Assembly: GCA_025965475.1 (NCBI GenBank)
Contig: JAOPWV010000009.1
Location: 1 to 35,028, forward strand
Source: Frankiales bacterium
GTDB lineage: Bacteria > Actinomycetota > Actinomycetes > Mycobacteriales > SCTD01
Length of the DNA: 35,028 nt
Direction: 5' to 3'
The notes beneath the pieces were generated by a model, which was given only the letters and a program-made list of their open reading frames with translations, did not search any database and was not told the origin of the DNA. Made by a program: the position numbers and the translations under genes. Positions 1-6,620 of the stretch are shown one piece after another (the stretch's first letter is position 1; each line of letters begins with the position of its first letter).

Positions 1-52
1 TCAGGACGAAGGCACCCTTCCTCGTCCCGACCAGTACCCGCACCGCGCTCAT
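1..52 (-). CDS. N-terminal fragment of a probable BNR/sialidase-like beta-propeller protein
   Basis: Only the first 17 codons are in the window; the gene runs off the left edge. The ATG at 52-50 follows a good ribosome site (GGAGAGGA, 7-8 nt upstream on the minus strand). The visible peptide, MSAVRVLVGTRKGAFVL, resembles the first beta-strand of WD40/YVTN/BNR-like 'exo-alpha-sialidase' proteins, which often open with VLVGTRKGAF. That match is from memory of the family and rests on 17 residues, so the function is tentative. It is divergent from the small membrane protein gene at 279. Confidence 0.5.
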   Translation of the reverse strand, partial: MSAVRVLVGTRKGAFVL

Positions 53-278
53 CTGGGTTCCTCTCCGCCGACTGCTGTCGGGAGTATGACGAGCGGCAGC
101 GACAGAAGTCATCGGTGGGCCGGGCCATTGCATCTACAAGGGCCTCGCCGGTGCCACAGGCCGGGGACGGCCTCCCGCTGGGACCGGAGGCAGACGGTCA
201 CAGCCGCTGCACAGCCGCCTCACAGGGACAGCCCGGCATCCGCGGTGACGCTGGAGCCCTCACAACGAGGAGGATGTG
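53..278. other. Divergent intergenic region, 226 bp
   Basis: This gap separates two divergent starts (52 on minus, 279 on plus) and should hold both promoters. A weak -10-like CATACT can be read on the minus strand near 83-88. No matching -35, operator, repeat or RNA gene is apparent. Open frames that cross it (for example 86-553 plus) look like arginine/proline-rich shadows. Confidence 0.4.
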
Positions 279-494
279 ATGGCCGGCATCACGAGCACCG
301 AGCAGCGGCCCAGTGGGTCGGCCGGCGTACGACGCGCCCTGCTGACGATCGTGGCGGGCGTTCTCGTGATGGTCCTCGCGGTCGTCGCGCTCGCCGACGT
401 CTCGGTCCCGGGCGCGATCATCGCGATCCTGGTCGTGGGTGCCCTGCTCGTCGGCTGGACGTCGATCGCGACGAGCACCGGAGCCGGGCTGTGA
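279..494 (+). CDS. Small two-helix membrane protein, unknown function
   Basis: This is a 71-aa protein. The ATG at 279 is preferred over the overlapping GTG at 276 because the Shine-Dalgarno AGGAGG (268-273) is 5 nt from the ATG but only 2 nt from the GTG. The polar N-terminus (about 16 residues) ends in an RR pair, followed by two hydrophobic stretches: about residues 19-37 (ALLTIVAGVLVMVLAVVAL) and 43-62 (PGAIIAILVVGALLVGW). They are joined by a short ADVSV turn, which looks like a helical hairpin in the membrane. I do not recognise a family. The strong ribosome site and clean hydrophobic pattern make it more likely real than the overlapping 176-codon minus-strand frame. Confidence 0.5.
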   Translation: MAGITSTEQRPSGSAGVRRALLTIVAGVLVMVLAVVALADVSVPGAIIAILVVGALLVGWTSIATSTGAGL

Positions 495-580
495 GGCTTC
501 GCCTCCCGCTTCCCCGGGCCCACCAGCACCCTCACGATGCCCTCCTCGCGTGAGCGCCCCGCGTCCTCAGCCCGCCGTGT

Positions 581-605
581 GGCGCGGGACTCATCCCCGC
601 CTTGT
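581..605 (+). terminator. Possible weak terminator after the small membrane protein gene
   Basis: GGCG-C-GGGA (581-589) pairs with TCCCCGCC (594-601) around a CTCA loop, an 8-bp stem with one bulged C, followed by TTGT. There is no real U-tract, so termination is uncertain. It lies between the small gene and the riboswitch leader, where a boundary is expected. Confidence 0.3.
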
Positions 606-668
606 AGAAAAGCGCTCAACCAATGAAGCCGCCCCCCCGATGACGTAGAGGTCTGCCGGAACGGCAGA

Positions 669-873
669 TGACGCCAGCCGCGGTTCGCCGAATCCCGCCC
701 GCGCGGCAGCGTCGAAGCGACCGGCGCGTGCCGGCCAGCACCGCAACCACGGGCGGGAGCGGGGGCCCCACGTACGACGGGGTCTCGCACGAGGCCTCTT
801 GGGGTGAAGCCTGCGCACGCGCAGGCCGGGCGACAACCGCGCCCGAACCCGACAGCTCACCTCGCAGGCGTGC
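669..873 (+). promoter_or_regulatory. ydaO-type c-di-AMP riboswitch
   Basis: The leader of the NlpC/P60 gene carries conserved blocks of the actinobacterial ydaO/yuaA riboswitch: GCCGAATCCCGCC (about 687-699), TTGGGGTGAAGCC (799-811) and GCCCGAACCCGACAGCTCAC (841-860), then the closing GGCGTGC. A P1 helix can be drawn between ACGCC (671-675) and GGCGT (867-871). GGAGAG (874-879) follows P1 directly, so it is a plausible switching target. Family knowledge: this class binds c-di-AMP, usually acts as an off switch, and in Actinobacteria commonly precedes cell wall hydrolase genes (Rpf, NlpC/P60). The exact ends are my estimate; the identification rests on motif recognition, not a covariance search. 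Confidence 0.75.
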
Positions 874-894
874 GGAGAGACGAAGTCCGACACC

Positions 895-1374
895 GTGTTC
901 CGCCATGCCCCCGCACGTCTCGGCATCCGCCGCATCGGCCGCATCGCGGCCGCCGTCAGCCTCGCCGCCGCCGTATCTGGTGGCACGATCGCCGCCGCAG
1001 CCCCGGCGCAGGCGGCCACCCCGCTCGGTCAGAAGGTCGTGGCCGAGGCCCAGAGCCACAAGGGCAAGCCGTACGTGTACGGCGCAGTCGGTCCCAGTTC
1101 GTTCGACTGCTCCGGCTTCACCAAGTACGTGTTCAGCCGGTTCGGCAAGAACCTGCCGCGTACGGCGGCCGCGCAGTACACCGCCACCCGGCACATCGGG
1201 CAGGGCGCCAAGCAGGCCGGCGACCTGATCTTCATGCGCAGCTCGTCCGGGAGCATCACCCACGTCGGCATCTTCAACGGTGGCAACAGCTGGTGGGTGG
1301 CCCCCAAGGCCGGGGACCACGTCAAGCTGCAGGCGCTCTACAGCCCGAACTACTCGGTGGGCCGCGTCAGCTGA
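895..1374 (+). CDS. Secreted NlpC/P60-family cell wall peptidase
   Basis: This 159-aa exported protein should cleave peptide stems of peptidoglycan in the outer wall. Residues 1-41 form a signal peptide: a basic start, a hydrophobic core around 18-36, and an AQA-A cleavage site near 40/41. The rest is a compact NlpC/P60 domain with no other wall-binding module. The nucleophile is Cys72 in the DCSGF motif and the catalytic His is 123 in THVGIF. The usual third polar residue, about 12 residues later, falls in WWVAP and is not an obvious His. The start is a GTG; the nearest purine-rich site, GGAGAG at 874-879, is about 15 nt away, longer than usual, and abuts the riboswitch. The c-di-AMP riboswitch upstream points to control by cell wall or osmotic status. 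Confidence 0.93.
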   Translation: MFRHAPARLGIRRIGRIAAAVSLAAAVSGGTIAAAAPAQAATPLGQKVVAEAQSHKGKPYVYGAVGPSSFDCSGFTKYVFSRFGKNLPRTAAAQYTATRHIGQGAKQAGDLIFMRSSSGSITHVGIFNGGNSWWVAPKAGDHVKLQALYSPNYSVGRVS

Positions 1375-1394
1375 GGGTCCCGGTGACGACCGTG

Positions 1395-1415
1395 CCGCCG
1401 CCTGTCAGGCAGCGG
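1395..1415. terminator. Possible hairpin between convergent genes
   Basis: CCGCCGCC (1395-1402) pairs with GGCAGCGG (1408-1415), with one mismatch, around a 5-nt loop. It lies in the 77-bp gap between the convergent stops of the NlpC/P60 gene and pilC. No T-run follows on either side, so a terminator role is only a guess. Confidence 0.25.
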
Positions 1416-1451
1416 TGCCGCCGGGCGGGACTGCTGGGCCGCCGCCGCCGC

Positions 1452-2672
1452 CTACTTGATGACGTTCATCAGGCTGAAGATCGGCATGTAGAGGGCGACG
1501 ATCATCGAGCCGATGACGGCACCGAGGAACGCGATCATCAGCGGCTCGATCAGGGCGGTGAGAGCCTCGGTGGTCGCCTCGACCTCCTGGTCGTAGAACT
1601 CCGAGATCTTGTGCAGCATGGTGTCGAGGGCACCGGTGTCCTCGCCGACCGACATCATCTGCACGACCATCGGCGGGAACACCCAGTGGTTCTCCAGCGG
1701 CTTGGCCAGCGCCTCGCCCTGGCGGACGCTGTTCTGCACGTCGCGGATGGCCCGCTCGAGGACGACGTTGCCGGTGGTGTCCGCGACGATGTCCAGGCTC
1801 TGCAGGATCGGCACGCCGCTCTGCATCATGGTGCCGAGGTTGCGGGCGAACCGGCTCAGGGCGACCTTCTGCGCCAGCGGCCCGAACACGGGCGCCTTCA
1901 GCTTGAGCGGGTCGAGGGTGTTGCGTACGCGCGGCGTGTTCTTGATCTTCGGCCAGGTGAACACCAGGGCGATGAGCGCCACCAGGCCGAGCGGCGCCGC
2001 CCATTTCGCGACGCCGGACAGGAAGACCAGGAACCGCGTGGGCGCCGGCAGCTGGGCGTCGAACCCGGCAAAGAGCCCGGCGAACACCGGCACGATGAAG
2101 ATGAGCATGCCGATGACCGCGACGATCGCCATCACGAAGACGACGGCCGGGTAGGTCATGGCCGCCTTGATCTTGCCGCGCAGCTTCACCTCGGCCTCGT
2201 AGTTCGCCGCGATCTGCATGAGGACGAGGTCGAGGAAGCCGCCCACCTCGCCGGCCTTGGTCATGTTGACCATCAGCGGCGGGAAGAAGGCGGGCTGCCG
2301 GGCCAGCGCCCCGGACAGGGACGAACCGGTCTCGACGTCGGTCCGCACCTCGCTGAGCGCCTGCTGCAGCTTCTTGTTGTCGGTCTGCTCGACGAGGATC
2401 GTCAGCGCGCGCAGCAGCGACAGGCCGGAGTTGATCATCGTGGCGAACTGCCGCGAGAAGACGGCCAGCTCCTTGAGCTTGACCTTCTTGCCGATGCTCG
2501 GCAGCTTGACCTCGCGCTGCAGGCCGGTGTTGGCCGCCGTGATGCTCAGCGGCGAGTAGCCCATCGCCTTCAGCTTGGTCGCGACCTGGGTCTCGGTGGC
2601 TGCCTGCAGGCTCCCGGACCGCAGCTTGCCGTCCCGGTCGCGGACCTTGTAGGCGAAGGTGGCCGTACTCAT
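1452..2672 (-). CDS. pilC: Type IV pilus inner-membrane platform protein PilC
   Basis: This 406-aa GspF/PilC-family protein forms the membrane platform that the PilB and PilT motors act on to insert or remove pilin subunits. There are two T2SSF repeats (about 65-190 and 270-395), each with the typical 'ARQLATMIxSGLPLLxAL' pattern, seen here as FSRQFATMINSGLSLLRAL and FARNLGTMMQSGVPILQSL. Hydrophobic helices lie near 170-195, 220-240 and 372-395. Length is normal for the family. It is the last gene of the block, 13 bp after pilT, so probably co-transcribed. The ATG at 2672 follows GAGAGG by about 8-10 nt. Confidence 0.95.
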   Translation of the reverse strand: MSTATFAYKVRDRDGKLRSGSLQAATETQVATKLKAMGYSPLSITAANTGLQREVKLPSIGKKVKLKELAVFSRQFATMINSGLSLLRALTILVEQTDNKKLQQALSEVRTDVETGSSLSGALARQPAFFPPLMVNMTKAGEVGGFLDLVLMQIAANYEAEVKLRGKIKAAMTYPAVVFVMAIVAVIGMLIFIVPVFAGLFAGFDAQLPAPTRFLVFLSGVAKWAAPLGLVALIALVFTWPKIKNTPRVRNTLDPLKLKAPVFGPLAQKVALSRFARNLGTMMQSGVPILQSLDIVADTTGNVVLERAIRDVQNSVRQGEALAKPLENHWVFPPMVVQMMSVGEDTGALDTMLHKISEFYDQEVEATTEALTALIEPLMIAFLGAVIGSMIVALYMPIFSLMNVIK

Positions 2673-2685
2673 GGGGCGAGGCCTC

Positions 2686-4059
2686 TCAGATCCGGCCGCA
2701 GAGGCGCTGGAAATCCTCGACGTGGTGGCACTTCTCGAAGGCCGTGTCGTACGTGACCTTGCCCTGCTTCACCAGCTCGGCGAGGTGCTGGTCCATCGTC
2801 GCCATCCCGAACTTGCCGCCGGCCTGCATCGCCGAGTAGATCTGGTGGGTCTTGCCCTCCCGGATGAGGTTGCGGATCGCGGGCGTCGCGACGAGCACCT
2901 CGGTGGCCACGACCCGGCCCTTGCCGTCGGCCGTGCGTAGCAGCTGCTGGCAGACCACGCCCTGGAGGGCGCCGGCGAGCTGCACCCGCACCTGCTGCTG
3001 CTGGTGCGGCGGGAAGACGTCGATGACGCGGTCGATGGTCTGCGCGGCGTCCTGCGTGTGCAGGGTGGCCATCACGAGGTGCCCGGTCTCCGCCGCCGTC
3101 AGGGCGATCTCGATGGTCTCCAGGTCGCGCATCTCCCCCACCAGGATGATGTCCGGGTCCTGGCGCAGCACGTGCTTGAGCGCGTTCTTGAACGACCAGG
3201 TGTCCTCGCCGACCTCGCGCTGGTTGATGAGGCAGCCCTTGTGCTGGTGCAGGAACTCGATCGGGTCCTCGACGGTCATGATGTGGTCGCGCCGGTTCCG
3301 GTTGGCCATGTCGACCACCGCCGCCAGCGTCGTCGACTTGCCGGAGCCGGTCGGGCCTGTGACGAGGACGAACCCGCGGGGCAGCATCGCGAAGTTGCCG
3401 ACGGTCGCGGGGACGCCGAGCGCCTCGAGCGGCTTGATCTCGTACGGGATGAGGCGGAACGCCGCCCCGAGCGCATCGCGCTGGCGGTACACGTTGACGC
3501 GGAAGCGGCCACGGCCCGGCAGGCTGTAGGCGAAGTCCAGCTCGAGCTGCTCCTCGAACTTCTCGCGCTGCTTCTGGGTGAGGATCGCGTACAGGACCTG
3601 CTGGATGACCTCCGGCGTGAGGACCGGATGGTCCTCGAGCGGCGTGAGATGCCCGTGCGACCGGACCGTCGGGTGCGCACCCGTGGTGAGGTGCAGATCG
3701 GAGCAGTTGTGCTCGATCACGTGGACGAGCAGGTCGGCCAGGAACGCGGTGCTGTCCGAGTGGTCCTCGGACCCGATCCGGCCCGCGACCGCCGGTGCCT
3801 CCGGCTGCTGCGGCAGCGTGGCGGGCCGCAGCAACGGCTGGGGATCAGGAAGGTAGGACGGCGGTTCGGGCAGGTACGACGGCGCCGGCGACGGGGCGTA
3901 CGGCTGCGCCGCGACGGGGGCAGCGACCGCGGGCGCGGGCTCGTACGCCGTCACCGGTTCCGGCGCCGGTGACCACGTGGGGTCGAGCGGCGACACGGTC
4001 GGCAGCGGCGACCCGAAGTAGTCGTCGAACCCGGCCGGCGCCGCGTACTGCTCGTCCAC
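2686..4059 (-). CDS. pilT: Type IV pilus retraction ATPase PilT with Pro-rich N-terminal extension
   Basis: This is a 457-aa hexameric ATPase expected to power pilus retraction. Walker A GPTGSGKS (about 235-242), the Walker B region DPDIILVGE (about 302-310), the His box GHLVMATLHT (about 326-335) and the PilT signature AIRNLIREGKTHQIYSAM (about 394-411) are all present. The signature separates it from PilB. Before the catalytic part there are about 90 residues rich in Pro, Ala and Tyr, absent from most PilT proteins. I chose the GTG at 4059 because GGAGGG sits 8 nt upstream; a longer frame to 4116 adds 19 residues that look non-coding. It follows pilB by 87 bp and precedes pilC by 13 bp. Confidence 0.93.
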   Translation of the reverse strand: MDEQYAAPAGFDDYFGSPLPTVSPLDPTWSPAPEPVTAYEPAPAVAAPVAAQPYAPSPAPSYLPEPPSYLPDPQPLLRPATLPQQPEAPAVAGRIGSEDHSDSTAFLADLLVHVIEHNCSDLHLTTGAHPTVRSHGHLTPLEDHPVLTPEVIQQVLYAILTQKQREKFEEQLELDFAYSLPGRGRFRVNVYRQRDALGAAFRLIPYEIKPLEALGVPATVGNFAMLPRGFVLVTGPTGSGKSTTLAAVVDMANRNRRDHIMTVEDPIEFLHQHKGCLINQREVGEDTWSFKNALKHVLRQDPDIILVGEMRDLETIEIALTAAETGHLVMATLHTQDAAQTIDRVIDVFPPHQQQQVRVQLAGALQGVVCQQLLRTADGKGRVVATEVLVATPAIRNLIREGKTHQIYSAMQAGGKFGMATMDQHLAELVKQGKVTYDTAFEKCHHVEDFQRLCGRI

Positions 4060-4146
4060 GTGTGTATCCCTCCTCGGGCTGGGCGCATCCGGCCGCAGGC
4101 ATCGCACGCAGAGCATCGGCCGATCGGAGCAGCGTCTTGAGCCCGC

Positions 4147-5814
4147 TCAGACCACGACGCGCAGGATCTCCTCGACCGAGGTGACGCCCGCCCTGACCTT
4201 GGCGAGCCCATCGGCCCGGAGCGTGATCATCCCCTGCTCGCGGGCGACCGTGGCGATCGCGAGCGCGGACGCGCGCTCCACCGCCATCCGCTCGATGTCC
4301 TCGCTCACGGCCATCACCTCGTGCAGCGCGAGCCGGCCCTTGTAGCCGGTCTTCGAACAGGCACTGCAGCCGATCGGCCGGTAGAGCTTGGGCAGCTCCT
4401 CGTCCGGGGACCAGGGGAAGCGGCTCTCGACCATCATCTCCCGGGTCGGGACGTACGGCTCCTTGCACCGCTCGCACAGCTTGCGGGCCAGCCGCTGGGC
4501 GAGGACGCAGTCCAGCGCGGACCCGACGAGGAACGGCTCGATGCCCATTTCGGTGAGACGGGTGATGGCCGACGGCGCGTCGTTGGTGTGCAGCGTCGAG
4601 AGCACCAGGTGGCCGGTGAGCGCCGCCTCGATGGCGATCTGCGCCGTCTCGTGGTCGCGGATCTCGCCCAGCAGCACGATGTCGGGGTCGGACCGCAGGA
4701 TGGAGCGCAGCGCCGCGGCGAAGGTCAGCCCGGCCTTGGCGTTCGTCTGCACCTGGTTGATGCCGGGCAGCCGGTACTCGACCGGGTCCTCGACGGTAAT
4801 GACGTTGACCTCGGGGCGGCTGACGATGTTCAGCGTCGCGTAGAGCGTCGTGGACTTGCCCGAGCCGGTCGGCCCCGTGACCAGGATCATCCCGTACGGC
4901 TTGGTGAACGAACGCGAGTAGACCTCGTAGTTGCTGTCCGCGAATCCCAGGTCGGACAGGGTCAGCATCGCGGTGCTGTTGTCCAGGATGCGCATGACGA
5001 CCTTCTCGCCCCACACGGTCGGCAGCGTCGCGACGCGCAGGTCGATCTTGCGGCCGTTGCTGCTGACCGACATCCGGCCGTCCTGCGGGATCCGCCGCTC
5101 GGCGATGTTGATCTCGGCCATGATCTTGAGCCGGCTGATCACCCCGGACTGGATGGTCTTGGGCGACCGCATGATCTCGTGCAGGACGCCGTCGATGCGG
5201 AAGCGGACCCGCAGGTCCCGCTCGGTCGGCTCGATGTGGATGTCCGACGCGCGATCCTGGATGGCCTGGGTGATGAGCAGGTTGACGAACTTGACGATCG
5301 GCGCGTCCTCGACGATCTCCCGGACCGAGGCCAGGTCCTCCGGCTCGGGGAGACCGGCGTCCATCGCCATCGTCAGGTCGTCGAGCTCGGCCTCGCCGCG
5401 GTGGTAGCGGTTGATCGCCTGCAGGACGTCGGCCTTCGTGGCGACGACCGGCTTGACCTCGAGGCCGGTCACCGACCGGATGTCGTCGACGGCGAAGACG
5501 TTCGCCGGGTCGGCCATCGCCACCACGAGGCGGCCCTCGTCGTACCCGATCGGCAGCGCGCTGTGCCGCCGGCAGACCACTTCGGGCACCCGCGACACGG
5601 CGGACCCGTCGACCGGGTAGTCGGACAGGTCGACGAACTTCAGCCCGATCTGGCTGGCCAGCGCGGCGACGAGTTGCCCCTCGGTGAGCGCGCCGAGGTC
5701 GACGAGGACCCGGCCGAGGCTGCGCCCGAGCCGCCGCTGCTCCTCGACGGCGCCGGCGAGCTGCTCAGGGGTGACGTGGCCACCCTCGAGCAGGATGTCT
5801 CCGAGCTGCTTCAC
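4147..5814 (-). CDS. pilB: Type IV pilus extension ATPase PilB
   Basis: This 555-aa GspE/PilB ATPase drives pilus assembly. Residues 1 to about 140 form the N-terminal T2SSE_N (MshEN-like) region, a domain that binds c-di-GMP in some relatives; binding here is untested. The motor follows: Walker A GPTGSGKS (314-321), Asp box EDP (342-344), Walker B DPDIVLLGE (376-384) and His box GHLVLSTLHT (401-410). Four cysteines, C447/C450 and C483/C486, form the C-terminal zinc site typical of PilB. The start is GTG, with MKQLGDILLE matching the usual family start; the ribosome site is weak, so coupling to the small gene 24 bp upstream is plausible. Confidence 0.95.
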   Translation of the reverse strand: MKQLGDILLEGGHVTPEQLAGAVEEQRRLGRSLGRVLVDLGALTEGQLVAALASQIGLKFVDLSDYPVDGSAVSRVPEVVCRRHSALPIGYDEGRLVVAMADPANVFAVDDIRSVTGLEVKPVVATKADVLQAINRYHRGEAELDDLTMAMDAGLPEPEDLASVREIVEDAPIVKFVNLLITQAIQDRASDIHIEPTERDLRVRFRIDGVLHEIMRSPKTIQSGVISRLKIMAEINIAERRIPQDGRMSVSSNGRKIDLRVATLPTVWGEKVVMRILDNSTAMLTLSDLGFADSNYEVYSRSFTKPYGMILVTGPTGSGKSTTLYATLNIVSRPEVNVITVEDPVEYRLPGINQVQTNAKAGLTFAAALRSILRSDPDIVLLGEIRDHETAQIAIEAALTGHLVLSTLHTNDAPSAITRLTEMGIEPFLVGSALDCVLAQRLARKLCERCKEPYVPTREMMVESRFPWSPDEELPKLYRPIGCSACSKTGYKGRLALHEVMAVSEDIERMAVERASALAIATVAREQGMITLRADGLAKVRAGVTSVEEILRVVV

Positions 5815-5838
5815 CCAGGGCTCATCGGCGCGTCGGGC

Positions 5839-6039
5839 CTATCCCTTGACCCGCTCATGGCCGGTCAGGACGCGGGCCACGTCCGCGAGGGCGCCCGCCT
5901 GCGCCGGATCGAGCGCCGCACTGGTGCCGTCGCGGAACGTCAGCTCCACCCGGGGCGCCGATTCCGGGCTCGCCGCCGGCCGCTGGACCGGTGCGCCGAG
6001 CGCGTGCCGGCCCTTCACCCGCCGTCGGAACAGCTTCAC
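5839..6039 (-). CDS. Small basic 66-aa protein coupled to the GTPase gene
   Basis: The GTG start (6039-6037) overlaps the GTPase stop in a GTGA junction, and the stop is 24 bp before pilB. The gap between the GTPase and pilB is therefore filled by coding sequence. The N-terminus is strongly basic (VKLFRRRVKGRH), then comes a Pro/Ala/Ser stretch, then a segment that could fold as strand-turn-strand-helix (PRVELTFRDGTS followed by DPAQAGALADVARVLTG). I do not recognise a family. Support comes from the overlap, the operon position and the non-random composition; there is no homology evidence. It could be an adaptor between the GTPase module and PilB, but that is a guess. Confidence 0.6.
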   Translation of the reverse strand: MKLFRRRVKGRHALGAPVQRPAASPESAPRVELTFRDGTSAALDPAQAGALADVARVLTGHERVKG

Positions 6040-6620
6040 GCCCGGGCCGCCTCGACGGCGTCGAGCTGGTCGACCAGGCAGTAGAGCAGGGCCAGCAGGA
6101 CGGTCTTGACCGACTCCCGGTCGGTGGCGTCGCACGGCACGACGGGTAGGCCGGCGCCGAGCGCCAGAGCCTCCCGTACGGACTCCTCCTGGGCGGCGTC
6201 CGCGCCGGGAGACCGGTTCAGGGCGACGACGAACGGCACCCGCGCCATCGTCCGGAACGCCGTGAGGATCGCCAGCGCCTCGGCGAAGGTCTCCGGCCGC
6301 TGGGCATCGATCACCAGGACGTAGCCGAGCATCCCCTCGCCGAGGATCTCCCACATGAAGTCGAAGCGGTCCTGACCCGGCGTCCCGAACAGGTACAGCA
6401 CGAGGTCCCGGTCGATCGTGATGCGGCCGAAGTCCATGGCCACCGTCGTCTCCGGCTTGCGGGCCCGGGTGCCGTCGGTGATCTCGCGCTCGGTGGACAG
6501 CACGGTGATCTCGCTGATCGTGCGGATCAGCGTCGTCTTGCCCGCCGAGAACGGGCCGGTCACGACGATCTTGACCGCCGTCCCGTCGTGCCCGCGGCGG
6601 CCGCGGGCCGGGGCCGCCAC
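6036..6620 (-). CDS. MglA/CvnD-like small GTPase
   Basis: This is a 194-aa P-loop GTPase of the bacterial MglA/Cvn (conservon) type. The P-loop is GPFSAGKT (22-29). A switch-like TTVAMDFG follows (58-65). The G3 region reads LFGTPGQ (77-83), with Gly where Ras-type DxxGQ has Asp, as is usual in CvnD/MglA relatives. G4 reads NRSP (135-138), lacking the specificity Asp of NKxD. The start is a GTG directly after the DUF4388 stop (TAGGTG), with AAGGGG a few bases upstream. Partners in this class are roadblock proteins, and one lies two genes upstream. With pilB, pilT and pilC downstream, control of pilus motors is a reasonable inference. Confidence 0.9.
   Translation of the reverse strand: MAAPARGRRGHDGTAVKIVVTGPFSAGKTTLIRTISEITVLSTEREITDGTRARKPETTVAMDFGRITIDRDLVLYLFGTPGQDRFDFMWEILGEGMLGYVLVIDAQRPETFAEALAILTAFRTMARVPFVVALNRSPGADAAQEESVREALALGAGLPVVPCDATDRESVKTVLLALLYCLVDQLDAVEAARA

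Noticed and set aside
86-553. 155-codon plus-strand frame
   Set aside because: It is Arg/Pro-rich and overlaps the better supported 71-aa gene in another frame.
260-790. 176-codon minus-strand frame over the small membrane protein gene and riboswitch
   Set aside because: It has no ribosome site and no recognisable pattern, and it overlaps the conserved riboswitch blocks.
804-2756. 650-codon plus-strand open frame
   Set aside because: It runs antisense to pilC and across the NlpC/P60 gene in another frame; Arg/Asp/Gln-rich composition is that of a high-GC shadow frame.
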